A stretch of DNA of 5,284 bases, taken from positions 1 through 5,284 of the forward strand of contig DHDO01000054.1 of NCBI GenBank assembly GCA_002399435.1, written 5' to 3'. Below, in pieces: positions 1 through 5,284 of the stretch. Within the stretch, counting starts at the first letter, position 1. Each line of letters begins with the position of its first letter. Source of the DNA: Firmicutes bacterium UBA4874. GTDB lineage: Bacteria; Bacillota; Clostridia; Caldicoprobacterales; DTU083. A model generated the notes under the pieces. That model ran no database searches. It was not told the DNA's origin and saw only the letters and a list, made by a program, of their open reading frames with translations. A program made the position numbers and the translations under genes.

Positions 1-18
1 CCCTATCTGACCGCTCCT

Positions 19-35
19 AAAGGTGCCCTTTTTTT
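19..35 (+). terminator. Possible weak rightward terminator from an upstream gene
   Basis: A short hairpin (AAAGG, loop TGC, CCTTT at 19-31) runs directly into four more T residues (32-35). The T tract lies on the plus strand, so it would terminate a gene entering from the left and facing the antiporter tail to tail. The stem is only 5 bp, and no coding sequence is visible in the 18 bases before it, so the call is tentative. Confidence 0.25.
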
Positions 36-54
36 GCGAATTGCAGAATCAGGA

Positions 55-92
55 AGGATTCATGAATTAATTGGAGGATTCATGAGTTGATT
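55..92. repeat. Tandem 20-bp imperfect duplication at the antiporter 3' end
   Basis: AGGATTCATGAATTAATT (55-72) is followed at a 20-bp period by AGGATTCATGAGTTGATT (75-92), differing at two positions. The second unit contains the last codons and the stop (complement of TCA at 80-82) of the antiporter; the first lies just beyond the stop. It looks like a small slippage duplication. Confidence 0.6.
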
Positions 93-1396
93 ACGGCTTT
101 CTGACTTTGATCCGTTTCTTTTCCATCCTGTGTTTCCTCTGTTTCGTCCGGGTTGGACTCTCTGACGGATACGGCTTTCCCCTTTGAACCCTCCAGGTTC
201 TGCTTTGGTATGGATCCGGAACGGATCAGTGCGAACTTTGCGCAGGCGGGTCCGATCAGTTCATACAAAACCGATGAGGACAGGATGATGGTCAGAAGCA
301 TATTGCCTTCTGCGCCCGGCAGGATTCTCTGTCCCAGAAAGGCGAGCCCTATGGCGACTCCAGCCTGGGGGGTCAATGCCATTCCCAGATAATTCCGTAC
401 GGGTTTTGGCGACTTTGCCACCAGGCATCCCAGATAGGCACCCGAATATTTTCCGATGATCCGAATGATGAAATAGGCCACTCCAATCACTCCCAGAGTT
501 TGGAAAGAGGTAATGTCCAGGTTCATTCCGGATATAACGAAGAACAGGGACATGATGGGCGGTGTAAATTTCTCCACCTGATCATACAGCTGTTTGTCCT
601 TTGTCGTGTTGATGTAGGTGGTGCCAAACACCATACAGGCAAGCAAGGGAGAAACATCGACGATGGCGCACAGACCTGCAATGCCGAGAAGCAGCGAGAT
701 GGTCAGTATCAGACGATTGTCCTCGCTTCGATCCGGCGTCATCAGCTTGCTCAAGACCAGTCCGCATAAAAAGCCGACGACCAGAGCACTGATATTATAG
801 AGGATAGGCAAAACGATGTCCCATGTGGAGAGATCCGCTCCGGCCTTGGCACTGACCACAGCAGTAGCAATGCTGAAGGCAATCAGGCACACGGCGTCAT
901 CAAACGCGGTAACCTGCAGCAGGATATTGACAAAAGGCCCCCGCGCATGGTACTGAGAAATGGTGACCATGGTACTGGCCGGCGCCGTGGCTGTGGCAAT
1001 GGCCCCCAAAAGCAGGCTGAAGCTCCAGTCCATATGAAACAGAAGGCGCAGGCACAGGGTGATCAGGAATCCGGGGATCAAAGACTCCAGCAGGGTAATC
1101 GCAATGATGCCGATTCCGGTTTCCTTGAAGGACTCCTTTACAAAAAACCGTCCGACGCCAAACGCAATGAAAGACAGGGCAATGTCACTGACAAAGCCCA
1201 TTTTGCCGACCATCTCCGATGGAATCAGCTTCAGGACATAGGGCCCGATCACGATGCCGGCAATGATGTAGCCGGTAACATTGGGAAGCTTTGCCTTCTT
1301 TGTAATGCGGGTGAGCAGAAAGCCGGCCAGCAGGATAACGGATAATGTTAAAAGAATCGTTGTAGTATTGTTTAATTGATTGAATGGATAAACCAT
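80..1396 (-). CDS. Cation:proton antiporter, CPA2 (Kef/NapA-like) family
   Basis: This 438-residue membrane protein probably exchanges Na+ or K+ for H+ across the cytoplasmic membrane. About a dozen hydrophobic segments span residues 13-392. Family hallmarks are the early LPNVTGYIIAGIVIGP stretch (37-52), the polar break ATATAPAST (134-142), the AFDDA motif with paired aspartates D166-D167 that fits the ion/proton-binding site of electrogenic members, the R312/K316 helix (RIIGK) and TPQAGVAIGLA (342-352). A hydrophilic, Glu/Asp/Lys-rich tail follows (about 393-438). No RCK/TrkA-N domain is present, unlike full-length Kef channels. The ATG at 1396 is chosen because AGGGAGT (complement of 1405-1411) sits about 8 bases upstream; an in-frame TTG at 1420 lies upstream of that site and is rejected. 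The gene is divergent from a LysR regulator that likely controls it. Ion specificity cannot be read from sequence. Confidence 0.93.
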   Translation of the reverse strand: MVYPFNQLNNTTTILLTLSVILLAGFLLTRITKKAKLPNVTGYIIAGIVIGPYVLKLIPSEMVGKMGFVSDIALSFIAFGVGRFFVKESFKETGIGIIAITLLESLIPGFLITLCLRLLFHMDWSFSLLLGAIATATAPASTMVTISQYHARGPFVNILLQVTAFDDAVCLIAFSIATAVVSAKAGADLSTWDIVLPILYNISALVVGFLCGLVLSKLMTPDRSEDNRLILTISLLLGIAGLCAIVDVSPLLACMVFGTTYINTTKDKQLYDQVEKFTPPIMSLFFVISGMNLDITSFQTLGVIGVAYFIIRIIGKYSGAYLGCLVAKSPKPVRNYLGMALTPQAGVAIGLAFLGQRILPGAEGNMLLTIILSSSVLYELIGPACAKFALIRSGSIPKQNLEGSKGKAVSVRESNPDETEETQDGKETDQSQKAVINS

Positions 1397-1440
1397 CGAC
1401 GTACACTCCCTAAAGAACAATATATATTAGATCAAAGTAT

Positions 1441-1481
1441 CCAACAGGAATCCCGGAAGACTGTTCAAGCCAAACAGGAAT
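1441..1481. repeat. Direct repeat pair in the antiporter leader
   Basis: CCAACAGGAAT (1441-1451) recurs as CCAAACAGGAAT (1470-1481), about 29 bp apart, inside the predicted 5' leader of the antiporter transcript. Between and within them, CTGTT (1461-1465) can pair with AACAG (1473-1477) around a 7-nt loop. Function is unknown; regulator half-sites or an RNA fold are both possible, and so is chance. Confidence 0.4.
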
Positions 1482-1510
1482 TCTTGCGGTACCTTCGAAC
1501 TTATGTTATT

Positions 1511-1539
1511 ATTATAGTTGACTAACAGCATAAAGTAAA
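1511..1539 (-). promoter_or_regulatory. Likely sigma-A promoter of the antiporter gene
   Basis: On the minus strand, TTTACT (complement of 1534-1539) is separated by exactly 17 bases from a perfect TATAAT (complement of 1511-1516). Transcription would begin near 1504, giving a leader of about 108 nt before the ATG at 1396. The -35 box and spacer lie inside the inverted repeat at 1522-1554. Confidence 0.7.
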
Positions 1540-1547
1540 TTTATGAA
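1518..1547 (+). promoter_or_regulatory. Candidate promoter of the LysR-type regulator gene
   Basis: TTGACT (1518-1523, 5 of 6 to consensus) is followed after 18 bases by TATGAA (1542-1547, 4 of 6), placing a start near 1554 and a leader of roughly 38 nt. Alternatives are TTGTTA (1548-1553) with TATAAT (1573-1578), whose 19-bp spacing is long and whose -10 abuts the ribosome site, or a lone TATAAC (1560-1565). The TTGACT box lies within the spacer of the opposing promoter, so the two divergent promoters overlap physically. Confidence 0.45.
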
Positions 1548-1554
1548 TTGTTAG
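1522..1554. promoter_or_regulatory. Inverted repeat, candidate LysR-type operator
   Basis: CTAACA (1522-1527) pairs with TGTTAG (1549-1554), and inside it CATAAA (1529-1534) pairs with TTTATG (1540-1545), forming a nearly concentric 33-bp dyad. The inner arms include TAAA-N5-TTTA (1531-1543), which satisfies the T-N11-A form typical of LysR-family binding sites. It overlaps the -35 and spacer of the antiporter promoter and most of the regulator's candidate promoter, so bound regulator could act on both. Binding by the adjacent regulator is inferred from position and family habit. Confidence 0.65.
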
Positions 1555-1578
1555 CAGCCTATAACGATATATTATAAT

Positions 1579-1585
1579 GGAGGTG
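1579..1585 (+). promoter_or_regulatory. Ribosome binding site deciding the regulator start
   Basis: GGAGGTG, a near-perfect Shine-Dalgarno, sits 6 bases before the ATG at 1592. It overlaps the upstream in-frame ATG at 1577, which therefore cannot be the main start. Confidence 0.85.
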
Positions 1586-1591
1586 AAACGA

Positions 1592-2494
1592 ATGATTGAT
1601 CCAAAACTGTATACATTGCTGGCAGTGGTTGAGTATAACAGTTATACCCGTGCGGCAGAGCATCTTTCCCTGACACAGCCGGCTGTAACCCAGCATATAA
1701 AACAATTGGAGAAGGACCTGGACATCAGGATCTTCAATCGTGTCCGGAATAAGATAAAGCCTACAAACGAAGGGTATATCGTCATTCAGTATGCCCGGCG
1801 GATGATCAGCCTGTATGAATCCATGAAGCAGGATATCGAGGATGAGCAGCGCCATGTCCGCCGTCTGACTGTTGGAATGACACACACGGCAGAGAGTAAT
1901 GCTGTAGCAGAAGTGCTGGGCAAATTCAGTACAAAGAGCCCGGGTACCAACATAACGATTATTACTGACTCCATAAATAACCTTTATAAGAAGCTGAAGA
2001 ATTATGAGCTGGATCTGGCTGTTGTGGAGGGGAGGATAGAGGATAAAAGCATTCATTCCCTTCTGCTGGATACTGATTCTCTGGTGCTGGTGGTGTCGAA
2101 TAACAATCCTTTGGCAAAAAGGAGCATGGTAACCATCAATGAGCTGAAACAGCAGCCGTTGATTCTCCGCAGTCCATCCTCCGGGACCAGGAATCTTTTT
2201 ACGGCAAAACTGGAAAGCCATAATCTGTCGCTCAATGATTTCAATGTTATCATGGAAGTGGATAACATTGCAACGATCAAGGATTTGATCCGGCGGGATA
2301 TCGGCGTTTCCATTCTTTCCCGCAGTGTGTGTCTGGATGAGCTGAAGAAGGGGAAAATCACGGTGCTGCCCATTGAGAATCTCAGTATGATACGGGAAGT
2401 CAACATTCTGTATCACGATGATTTCAAGCATGTGGATATCCTGCGCAATATTATGAAGGAATACAGAAAAGTAAAAAGGTTCTACGCCTCCTAG
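1592..2494 (+). CDS. LysR-family transcriptional regulator
   Basis: This 300-residue protein has the standard LTTR length and layout. The N-terminal winged helix-turn-helix (about residues 4-62) carries YTRAAEHLSLTQPAVTQHIKQLEKDL (18-43), matching the family pattern of an AA pair, the SLTQPAV recognition-helix start, and LE at the following turn. A linker helix (about 63-85) leads to a two-lobed periplasmic-binding-protein-like effector domain (about 88-290), with LTVGMT near its start, the ELDLAVVEG strand and IRRDIGVSIL (dimerisation/effector region). It is divergent from the antiporter and separated by overlapping promoters and a dyad, so it probably regulates that gene and itself in response to a small ligand. 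The ligand is not predictable; CysB-, CysL- or GltC-like subgroups all share these features. The gene is visibly richer in A/T than the amidohydrolase downstream. Start fixed by the strong ribosome site. Confidence 0.94.
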   Translation: MIDPKLYTLLAVVEYNSYTRAAEHLSLTQPAVTQHIKQLEKDLDIRIFNRVRNKIKPTNEGYIVIQYARRMISLYESMKQDIEDEQRHVRRLTVGMTHTAESNAVAEVLGKFSTKSPGTNITIITDSINNLYKKLKNYELDLAVVEGRIEDKSIHSLLLDTDSLVLVVSNNNPLAKRSMVTINELKQQPLILRSPSSGTRNLFTAKLESHNLSLNDFNVIMEVDNIATIKDLIRRDIGVSILSRSVCLDELKKGKITVLPIENLSMIREVNILYHDDFKHVDILRNIMKEYRKVKRFYAS

Positions 2495-2499
2495 AAATA

Positions 2500-2508
2500 T
2501 GATATAAT
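2500..2508 (+). promoter_or_regulatory. Possible extended -10 promoter for the amidohydrolase
   Basis: TGATATAAT (2500-2508) is a perfect extended -10 element (TGn plus TATAAT) just after the regulator stop. The sequence 17 bases upstream of the hexamer (TTCTAC, 2480-2485) is a poor -35, which extended -10 promoters tolerate. Transcription would begin near 2515, leaving a leader of about 113 nt. A second TATGAT at 2590-2595 lacks a credible -35. Confidence 0.45.
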
Positions 2509-2557
2509 TTTGCCAGGCAAACGGTTTTTGTTCCCCATATTGTGGAAAAGGCGTTTG
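2509..2557 (+). other. Nested hairpins in the leader before the amidohydrolase
   Basis: Two mutually exclusive folds can be drawn. TTTGC (2509-2513) pairs with GCAAA (2517-2521), and TTTTT follows at 2525-2529, resembling a weak terminator for the regulator gene. Alternatively CAAACG (2518-2523) pairs with CGTTTG (2552-2557), enclosing a second stem TTCC-C-CA / TG-T-GGAA (2531-2547) with one mismatch. The strands overlap at 2518-2521, so the folds compete. This could be a simple terminator, an attenuator or chance; it matches no riboswitch class I recognise. Confidence 0.35.
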
Positions 2558-2627
2558 TGCGCGGAATGCAATCTTTCATAAAAAAGAATTATGATAGAAA
2601 TAGAATAAGAGGAACGGGGGATTTATT

Positions 2628-3788
2628 TTGTTTTTGATTCGAAACGGAAAAGTACGCACCATGGCGGAAAAGGACTATGAGCGGGGCGACATCCTCGTCG
2701 ACGGGAAGAAGATCAAAGCGGTGGGGGAAAACCTGGACGCACCGGAGGGGACAAAGGAGCTGGATGCCCGGGGAATGTGGGTCCTGCCGGGCATCGTCGA
2801 TCCACATTGCCATATCGGAATGTGGGAGAATGGCATCGGCTTTGAAGGGGACGACGGGAATGAGGCCACCGATCCGGTGACGCCGGAACTGCGGGCAATC
2901 GATGCCGTCAATCCGGAGGATTATTGTTTTCAGGAAGCCAGGGAGCATGGCGTCACCACCGTGGTGACCGGTCCGGGAAGCGCCAATGTCATAGGCGGGC
3001 AGTTTGCGGCGCTGAAGACCTTTGGCCACAGCGTGGATGATATGATCGTGAAGGCACCTCTTGCCGTGAAGGTGGCTTTTGGGGAAAATCCGAAACGGGT
3101 CTATCACAATCAGCACAAAGCCCCCAGCACCCGTATGGCGACGGCTGCCATTCTGCGGGAAGCCCTGGTCCGGGCACAGGAATATCAGAAGAAACTGGAG
3201 CGGGGGAAAGCGGATCCGGATAAAATGCCGGAGAGGGATCTGAAAATGGAGGCCCTGGGGATGGTGTTGAACCGGGAGATTCCCATCAAGGCCCATGCGC
3301 ACCGGGCGGATGATATTCTGACTGCTTTGCGCATTGCCAGGGAGTTTCACATTGATATCACCCTGGAGCATTGCACGGAAGGCTACCTCATTACCGATTA
3401 TCTGCGGAAAGCAAACGCCAAGGTCATTGTAGGTCCCTTATTCAGTGATCGGAGCAAGGTTGAGCTGAAAAACCTGACCTTCCGGGCGCCGGGGATTCTG
3501 TCCCGGGCCGGGATCAAAGTAGCCATGATGAGTGATCATCCGGTCATTCCGAACCAATACCTATCTGTCTGTGCCGCACTTGCGGTCCGGGAGGGCATGG
3601 ACGAAACGGAGGCCTTGAAATCCATTACCATCAACGCCGCGGAAATCACCGGAATCGGGGATCGGGTCGGCAGCCTGGAGCCCGGAAAGGACGCGGATAT
3701 TGTTCTCTACGATGGGGATCCCCTGGATTTTCGTACGAAAACAGTCTGGGTCTTTATTGATGGAAAGGCAGTTAAAAAGCCGGAATAG
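2628..3788 (+). CDS. Metal-dependent amidohydrolase, imidazolonepropionase-related
   Basis: This 386-residue cytosolic enzyme belongs to the amidohydrolase superfamily (COG1228-like), which hydrolyses C-N bonds in cyclic or linear amides using metal in a TIM barrel. The N-terminal beta-sandwich (1-53, opening FLIRNGKV) precedes PGIVDPHCHIG, with metal ligands H60 and H62. Further candidate ligands are H223/H225 in KAHAHRADD, H248 in LEHC, and the barrel-end aspartate D303 in MMSDHP. The C-terminal sandwich is closed by the usual GSLEPGKDADIVLYDGDPL stretch (about 347-370). Thus every expected metal position is present and the protein looks active. It is shorter than typical HutI and no other histidine-degradation gene is nearby, so the substrate is unknown; a dipeptidase or other cyclic amidase is equally possible. 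Start is TTG: a GGGGG tract (2616-2620) lies 7 bases upstream, and the next ATG (residue 12) would remove the first beta strand. No clear terminator follows. Confidence 0.9.
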   Translation: MFLIRNGKVRTMAEKDYERGDILVDGKKIKAVGENLDAPEGTKELDARGMWVLPGIVDPHCHIGMWENGIGFEGDDGNEATDPVTPELRAIDAVNPEDYCFQEAREHGVTTVVTGPGSANVIGGQFAALKTFGHSVDDMIVKAPLAVKVAFGENPKRVYHNQHKAPSTRMATAAILREALVRAQEYQKKLERGKADPDKMPERDLKMEALGMVLNREIPIKAHAHRADDILTALRIAREFHIDITLEHCTEGYLITDYLRKANAKVIVGPLFSDRSKVELKNLTFRAPGILSRAGIKVAMMSDHPVIPNQYLSVCAALAVREGMDETEALKSITINAAEITGIGDRVGSLEPGKDADIVLYDGDPLDFRTKTVWVFIDGKAVKKPE

Positions 3789-3861
3789 ACATCCGGGGCA
3801 GACAAGGTTTCATATTGCATTTTGAAGGACATCCGGGACCAGGGTTTCATATTGCATTTTG
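3788..3861. repeat. Two-copy direct repeat between amidohydrolase and hexokinase
   Basis: Copy 1 (3788-3824) and copy 2 (3828-3861) each consist of GACATCCGGG, a short variable gap (8 and 5 bases), then GGTTTCATATTGCATTTTG, identical in both. The first base of copy 1 is the last base of the amidohydrolase stop codon, and copy 2 ends next to the hexokinase -10 box, whose likely -35 (TTGCAT) it supplies. It could be a duplicated operator, or a small intergenic repeat present elsewhere in the genome. No transposase or target duplication is visible. Confidence 0.85.
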
Positions 3862-3879
3862 TGGGATCTTCTATATAAT
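3852..3879 (+). promoter_or_regulatory. Likely promoter of the hexokinase gene
   Basis: TTGCAT (3852-3857) and a perfect TATAAT (3874-3879) are spaced by 16 bases. The start would fall near 3886, giving a leader of about 43 nt. The -35 is weak (3 of 6) and lies inside the second direct-repeat copy, consistent with activator or repressor control. Read-through from the amidohydrolase is also possible because no terminator separates them. Confidence 0.55.
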
Positions 3880-3913
3880 ATTGAATGAAAAGTCTGAACA
3901 CAGAAATGCTTGC

Positions 3914-3921
3914 GAGAGGGG
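3914..3921 (+). promoter_or_regulatory. Ribosome binding site supporting the hexokinase GTG start
   Basis: GAGAGGGG lies 7 bases before the GTG at 3929. The nearby ATGs at 3885 and 3906 are in another frame, so this site is what fixes the unusual GTG start. Confidence 0.7.
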
Positions 3922-3928
3922 TACAAAA

Positions 3929-5284
3929 GTGGCGGAGAAGGAAATCAGGGCAAGAGTTCAAAGCTTTCTGCAGAAAAACGGAATGGACCATGAAAGCATG
4001 GACTTTATGAAGGAATGCAGGATATTTTTGCAGGATATGCAGAAAGGGCTGGATGGAGATGAGGATTGTCTGGATATGCTTCCCACCTATATTCCCATGA
4101 CAGAGGAGATCCCATCCAATGAACCGGTGATTGTAATGGATGCGGGGGGGACCAATTTTCGAATCGCTGTGGTTTGCTTTAATAAGGACAAAGAGCCTGT
4201 CATTGATGATTTTGAAAATTATCCCATGCCTGGGGCCGGAGAAGAAGTGGACAGGGATGAGTTTTTTCATACGGCAGCGGAGTATTTAAAGCCGGTGATC
4301 CACAAGAGCAATAAAATCGGATTTTGCTTCTCCTATCCCACCGATATCCTTCCCAACGGGGACGGCAGATTAATTCGTTTCAGCAAGGAGATCCGGGTTC
4401 AGAACATGATCGGACAGCCTGTGGGGGCAGGGATTCTGAAGGCGCTTGAGAGCGAGGGAGTTACGGAGCGGAAGCGCATTGTGCTGCTGAACGATACCGT
4501 CGCCACCTTGCTCGGAGGAAAAGCAGCTTTTCCCAGAATGCATTATGACAGCTTTGTGGGATACATCCTGGGTACCGGCACCAATACCAGCTATATTGAG
4601 GAAGGCGCCAATATCGGCAAGCTTCGGGAAGAGTGTGGAAGCTATGATACCATGGTGATCAATATGGAATCCGGCGCCTATGCGAAATCCCCGTCCGGAA
4701 AGATCGACAGGGAATTTGATGCAACCACTGTGAACCCGGGGGAGTCCACCTTTGAAAAGAAGATTTCCGGCGCCTACCTGGGGGGACTTTCCTACACCCT
4801 GCTCAGGGACGCCGGAGAGGAGGGGCTGTTTTCGAAAACGCTGAGCAATGCCTTGCGGGGTATTCCGACACTGAGCACCAAGGAAGCGGACGATTTTTTG
4901 CATGCCCCCTATGGGGACAATCCTCTGGCCGGCTTCTGCAGTCCGGATCCGGAGGAAGGAAGGACCGACCGTACCACCCTGTATTTCCTGATTGATTCGC
5001 TGATTGAGAGAGCGGCCAAGCTGTCTGCCGTCAATCTGTCTGCTGTCATCATGAAAACGGGGAAGGGAAAGGATCCCGCAAGGCCGGTGTGCATTACGGC
5101 AGATGGTTCCACCTTTTACAAGACAAAGGATTTTCCCGGCAGGGTGGAGCGTTATATGAAGACCTGGCTGAACGGCAAGCTGGGACAGTATCATACATTT
5201 GTTGAGGTGAAAAACGCCAATCTGACCGGCTCCGCGATTGCCGCTCTGGCAAAGCTTTCATCTCAGCCAGGATGGAAAACCCGT
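3929..5284 (+). CDS. Eukaryotic-type hexokinase (3' end beyond window)
   Basis: This gene encodes an ATP-dependent hexokinase of the eukaryotic (Hexokinase_1/2) fold, expected to phosphorylate glucose or related hexoses in the cytosol. All 452 codons to the window edge are open with no stop. Motifs in order: MDAGGTNFR (70-78, phosphate 1); GFCFSYPTD (131-139, sugar loop); FSKE (151-154, at the usual TKGF site, Ser for Thr); NDTVATLLGG (188-197) with catalytic base D189; GYILGTGTNTSYIE (211-224, phosphate 2, N219); INMESGAY (244-251, E247); NPGESTFEKKISGAYLG (269-285, E276); ADGST (391-395); and NLTGSAIAAL (431-440, adenosine region). The residues equivalent to yeast N210, D211, N237, E269 and E302 are therefore all present. 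It is unlike bacterial ROK or Glk glucokinases. Start is GTG, with GAGAGGGG (3914-3921) 7 bases upstream; an in-frame TTG at 3881 lacks a ribosome site. The C terminus is probably only a few residues past the edge. Confidence 0.93.
   Translation, partial: MAEKEIRARVQSFLQKNGMDHESMDFMKECRIFLQDMQKGLDGDEDCLDMLPTYIPMTEEIPSNEPVIVMDAGGTNFRIAVVCFNKDKEPVIDDFENYPMPGAGEEVDRDEFFHTAAEYLKPVIHKSNKIGFCFSYPTDILPNGDGRLIRFSKEIRVQNMIGQPVGAGILKALESEGVTERKRIVLLNDTVATLLGGKAAFPRMHYDSFVGYILGTGTNTSYIEEGANIGKLREECGSYDTMVINMESGAYAKSPSGKIDREFDATTVNPGESTFEKKISGAYLGGLSYTLLRDAGEEGLFSKTLSNALRGIPTLSTKEADDFLHAPYGDNPLAGFCSPDPEEGRTDRTTLYFLIDSLIERAAKLSAVNLSAVIMKTGKGKDPARPVCITADGSTFYKTKDFPGRVERYMKTWLNGKLGQYHTFVEVKNANLTGSAIAALAKLSSQPGWKTR

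Noticed and set aside
947..1345. 132-codon open frame on the plus strand
   Set aside because: Antisense to the antiporter membrane domain; composition is low-complexity and hydrophilic, and no ribosome site or domain was seen.
1397..1420. Eight-residue N-terminal extension of the antiporter from a TTG
   Set aside because: The Shine-Dalgarno site at 1405-1411 lies within this extension and serves the ATG at 1396.
1559..2431. 290-codon open frame on the minus strand
   Set aside because: It is antisense to the LysR gene, which has a clear HTH and a strong ribosome site. The reverse product is His/Gln-rich without a domain pattern.
2589..3371. 260-codon open frame on the minus strand
   Set aside because: Shadow of the amidohydrolase; the plus strand encodes the conserved metal motifs.
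3780..3796. CCGGA/TCCGG hairpin at the end of the amidohydrolase as a terminator
   Set aside because: Only 5 bp of stem with a 7-nt loop and no following T tract, so it does not meet terminator form.
3788..3861. Direct repeats as a minimal CRISPR array
   Set aside because: Only two units, with 5-8 bp variable gaps inside the unit and no spacer-sized unique sequence or cas gene.
3707..4270. 187-codon open frame on the minus strand crossing the repeat region
   Set aside because: It overlaps the end of the amidohydrolase and the start of the hexokinase, both well supported. Its apparent internal repetition is only the translated direct repeat at 3788-3861.
4370..5194. 274-codon open frame on the minus strand
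   Set aside because: It lies entirely inside the hexokinase, whose plus-strand frame shows a full series of family motifs. The minus-strand translation has no recognisable domain.

Overview
The window reads as chromosomal DNA of a low-to-mid-GC Gram-positive anaerobe, most likely a member of the Clostridia. Purine-rich Shine-Dalgarno sites, TTG and GTG starts, TATAAT-type -10 boxes and the protein family mix suggest this, but no rRNA or species marker is present, so the placement is inference. It is a compact four-gene region with short intergenic gaps (195, 133 and 140 bp). No tRNA, rRNA, CRISPR array, transposase or integrase was seen.

Layout: (1) 80-1396, minus strand: a CPA2-type cation:proton antiporter with a charged C-terminal tail. 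(2) 1592-2494, plus strand: a LysR-type regulator transcribed away from the antiporter. The 195-bp gap carries overlapping divergent promoters and a long inverted repeat, the classic arrangement for an LTTR that controls its divergent neighbour and itself. (3) 2628-3788, plus strand: a metal-dependent amidohydrolase of the imidazolonepropionase-related group (COG1228 type), starting with TTG behind a leader with a possible extended -10 promoter and an imperfect hairpin. (4) 3929 to the window edge, plus strand: a eukaryotic-type hexokinase whose sugar and ATP motifs are nearly all intact. Its frame is still open at base 5284, just after the C-terminal nucleotide-binding segment. It is preceded by a two-copy direct repeat, the second copy of which overlaps the likely -35 box.

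How they work together: the antiporter and regulator form a probable functional pair (ion or pH homeostasis under control of a small effector). The amidohydrolase and hexokinase are co-directional and may be partly cotranscribed, but nothing in the sequence links their substrates.

I found no evidence of an unprecedented multi-gene system. The most interesting points are the regulatory architecture at 1511-1591, the duplicated element at 3788-3861 next to the hexokinase promoter, and the presence of a eukaryotic-type hexokinase in a bacterium.
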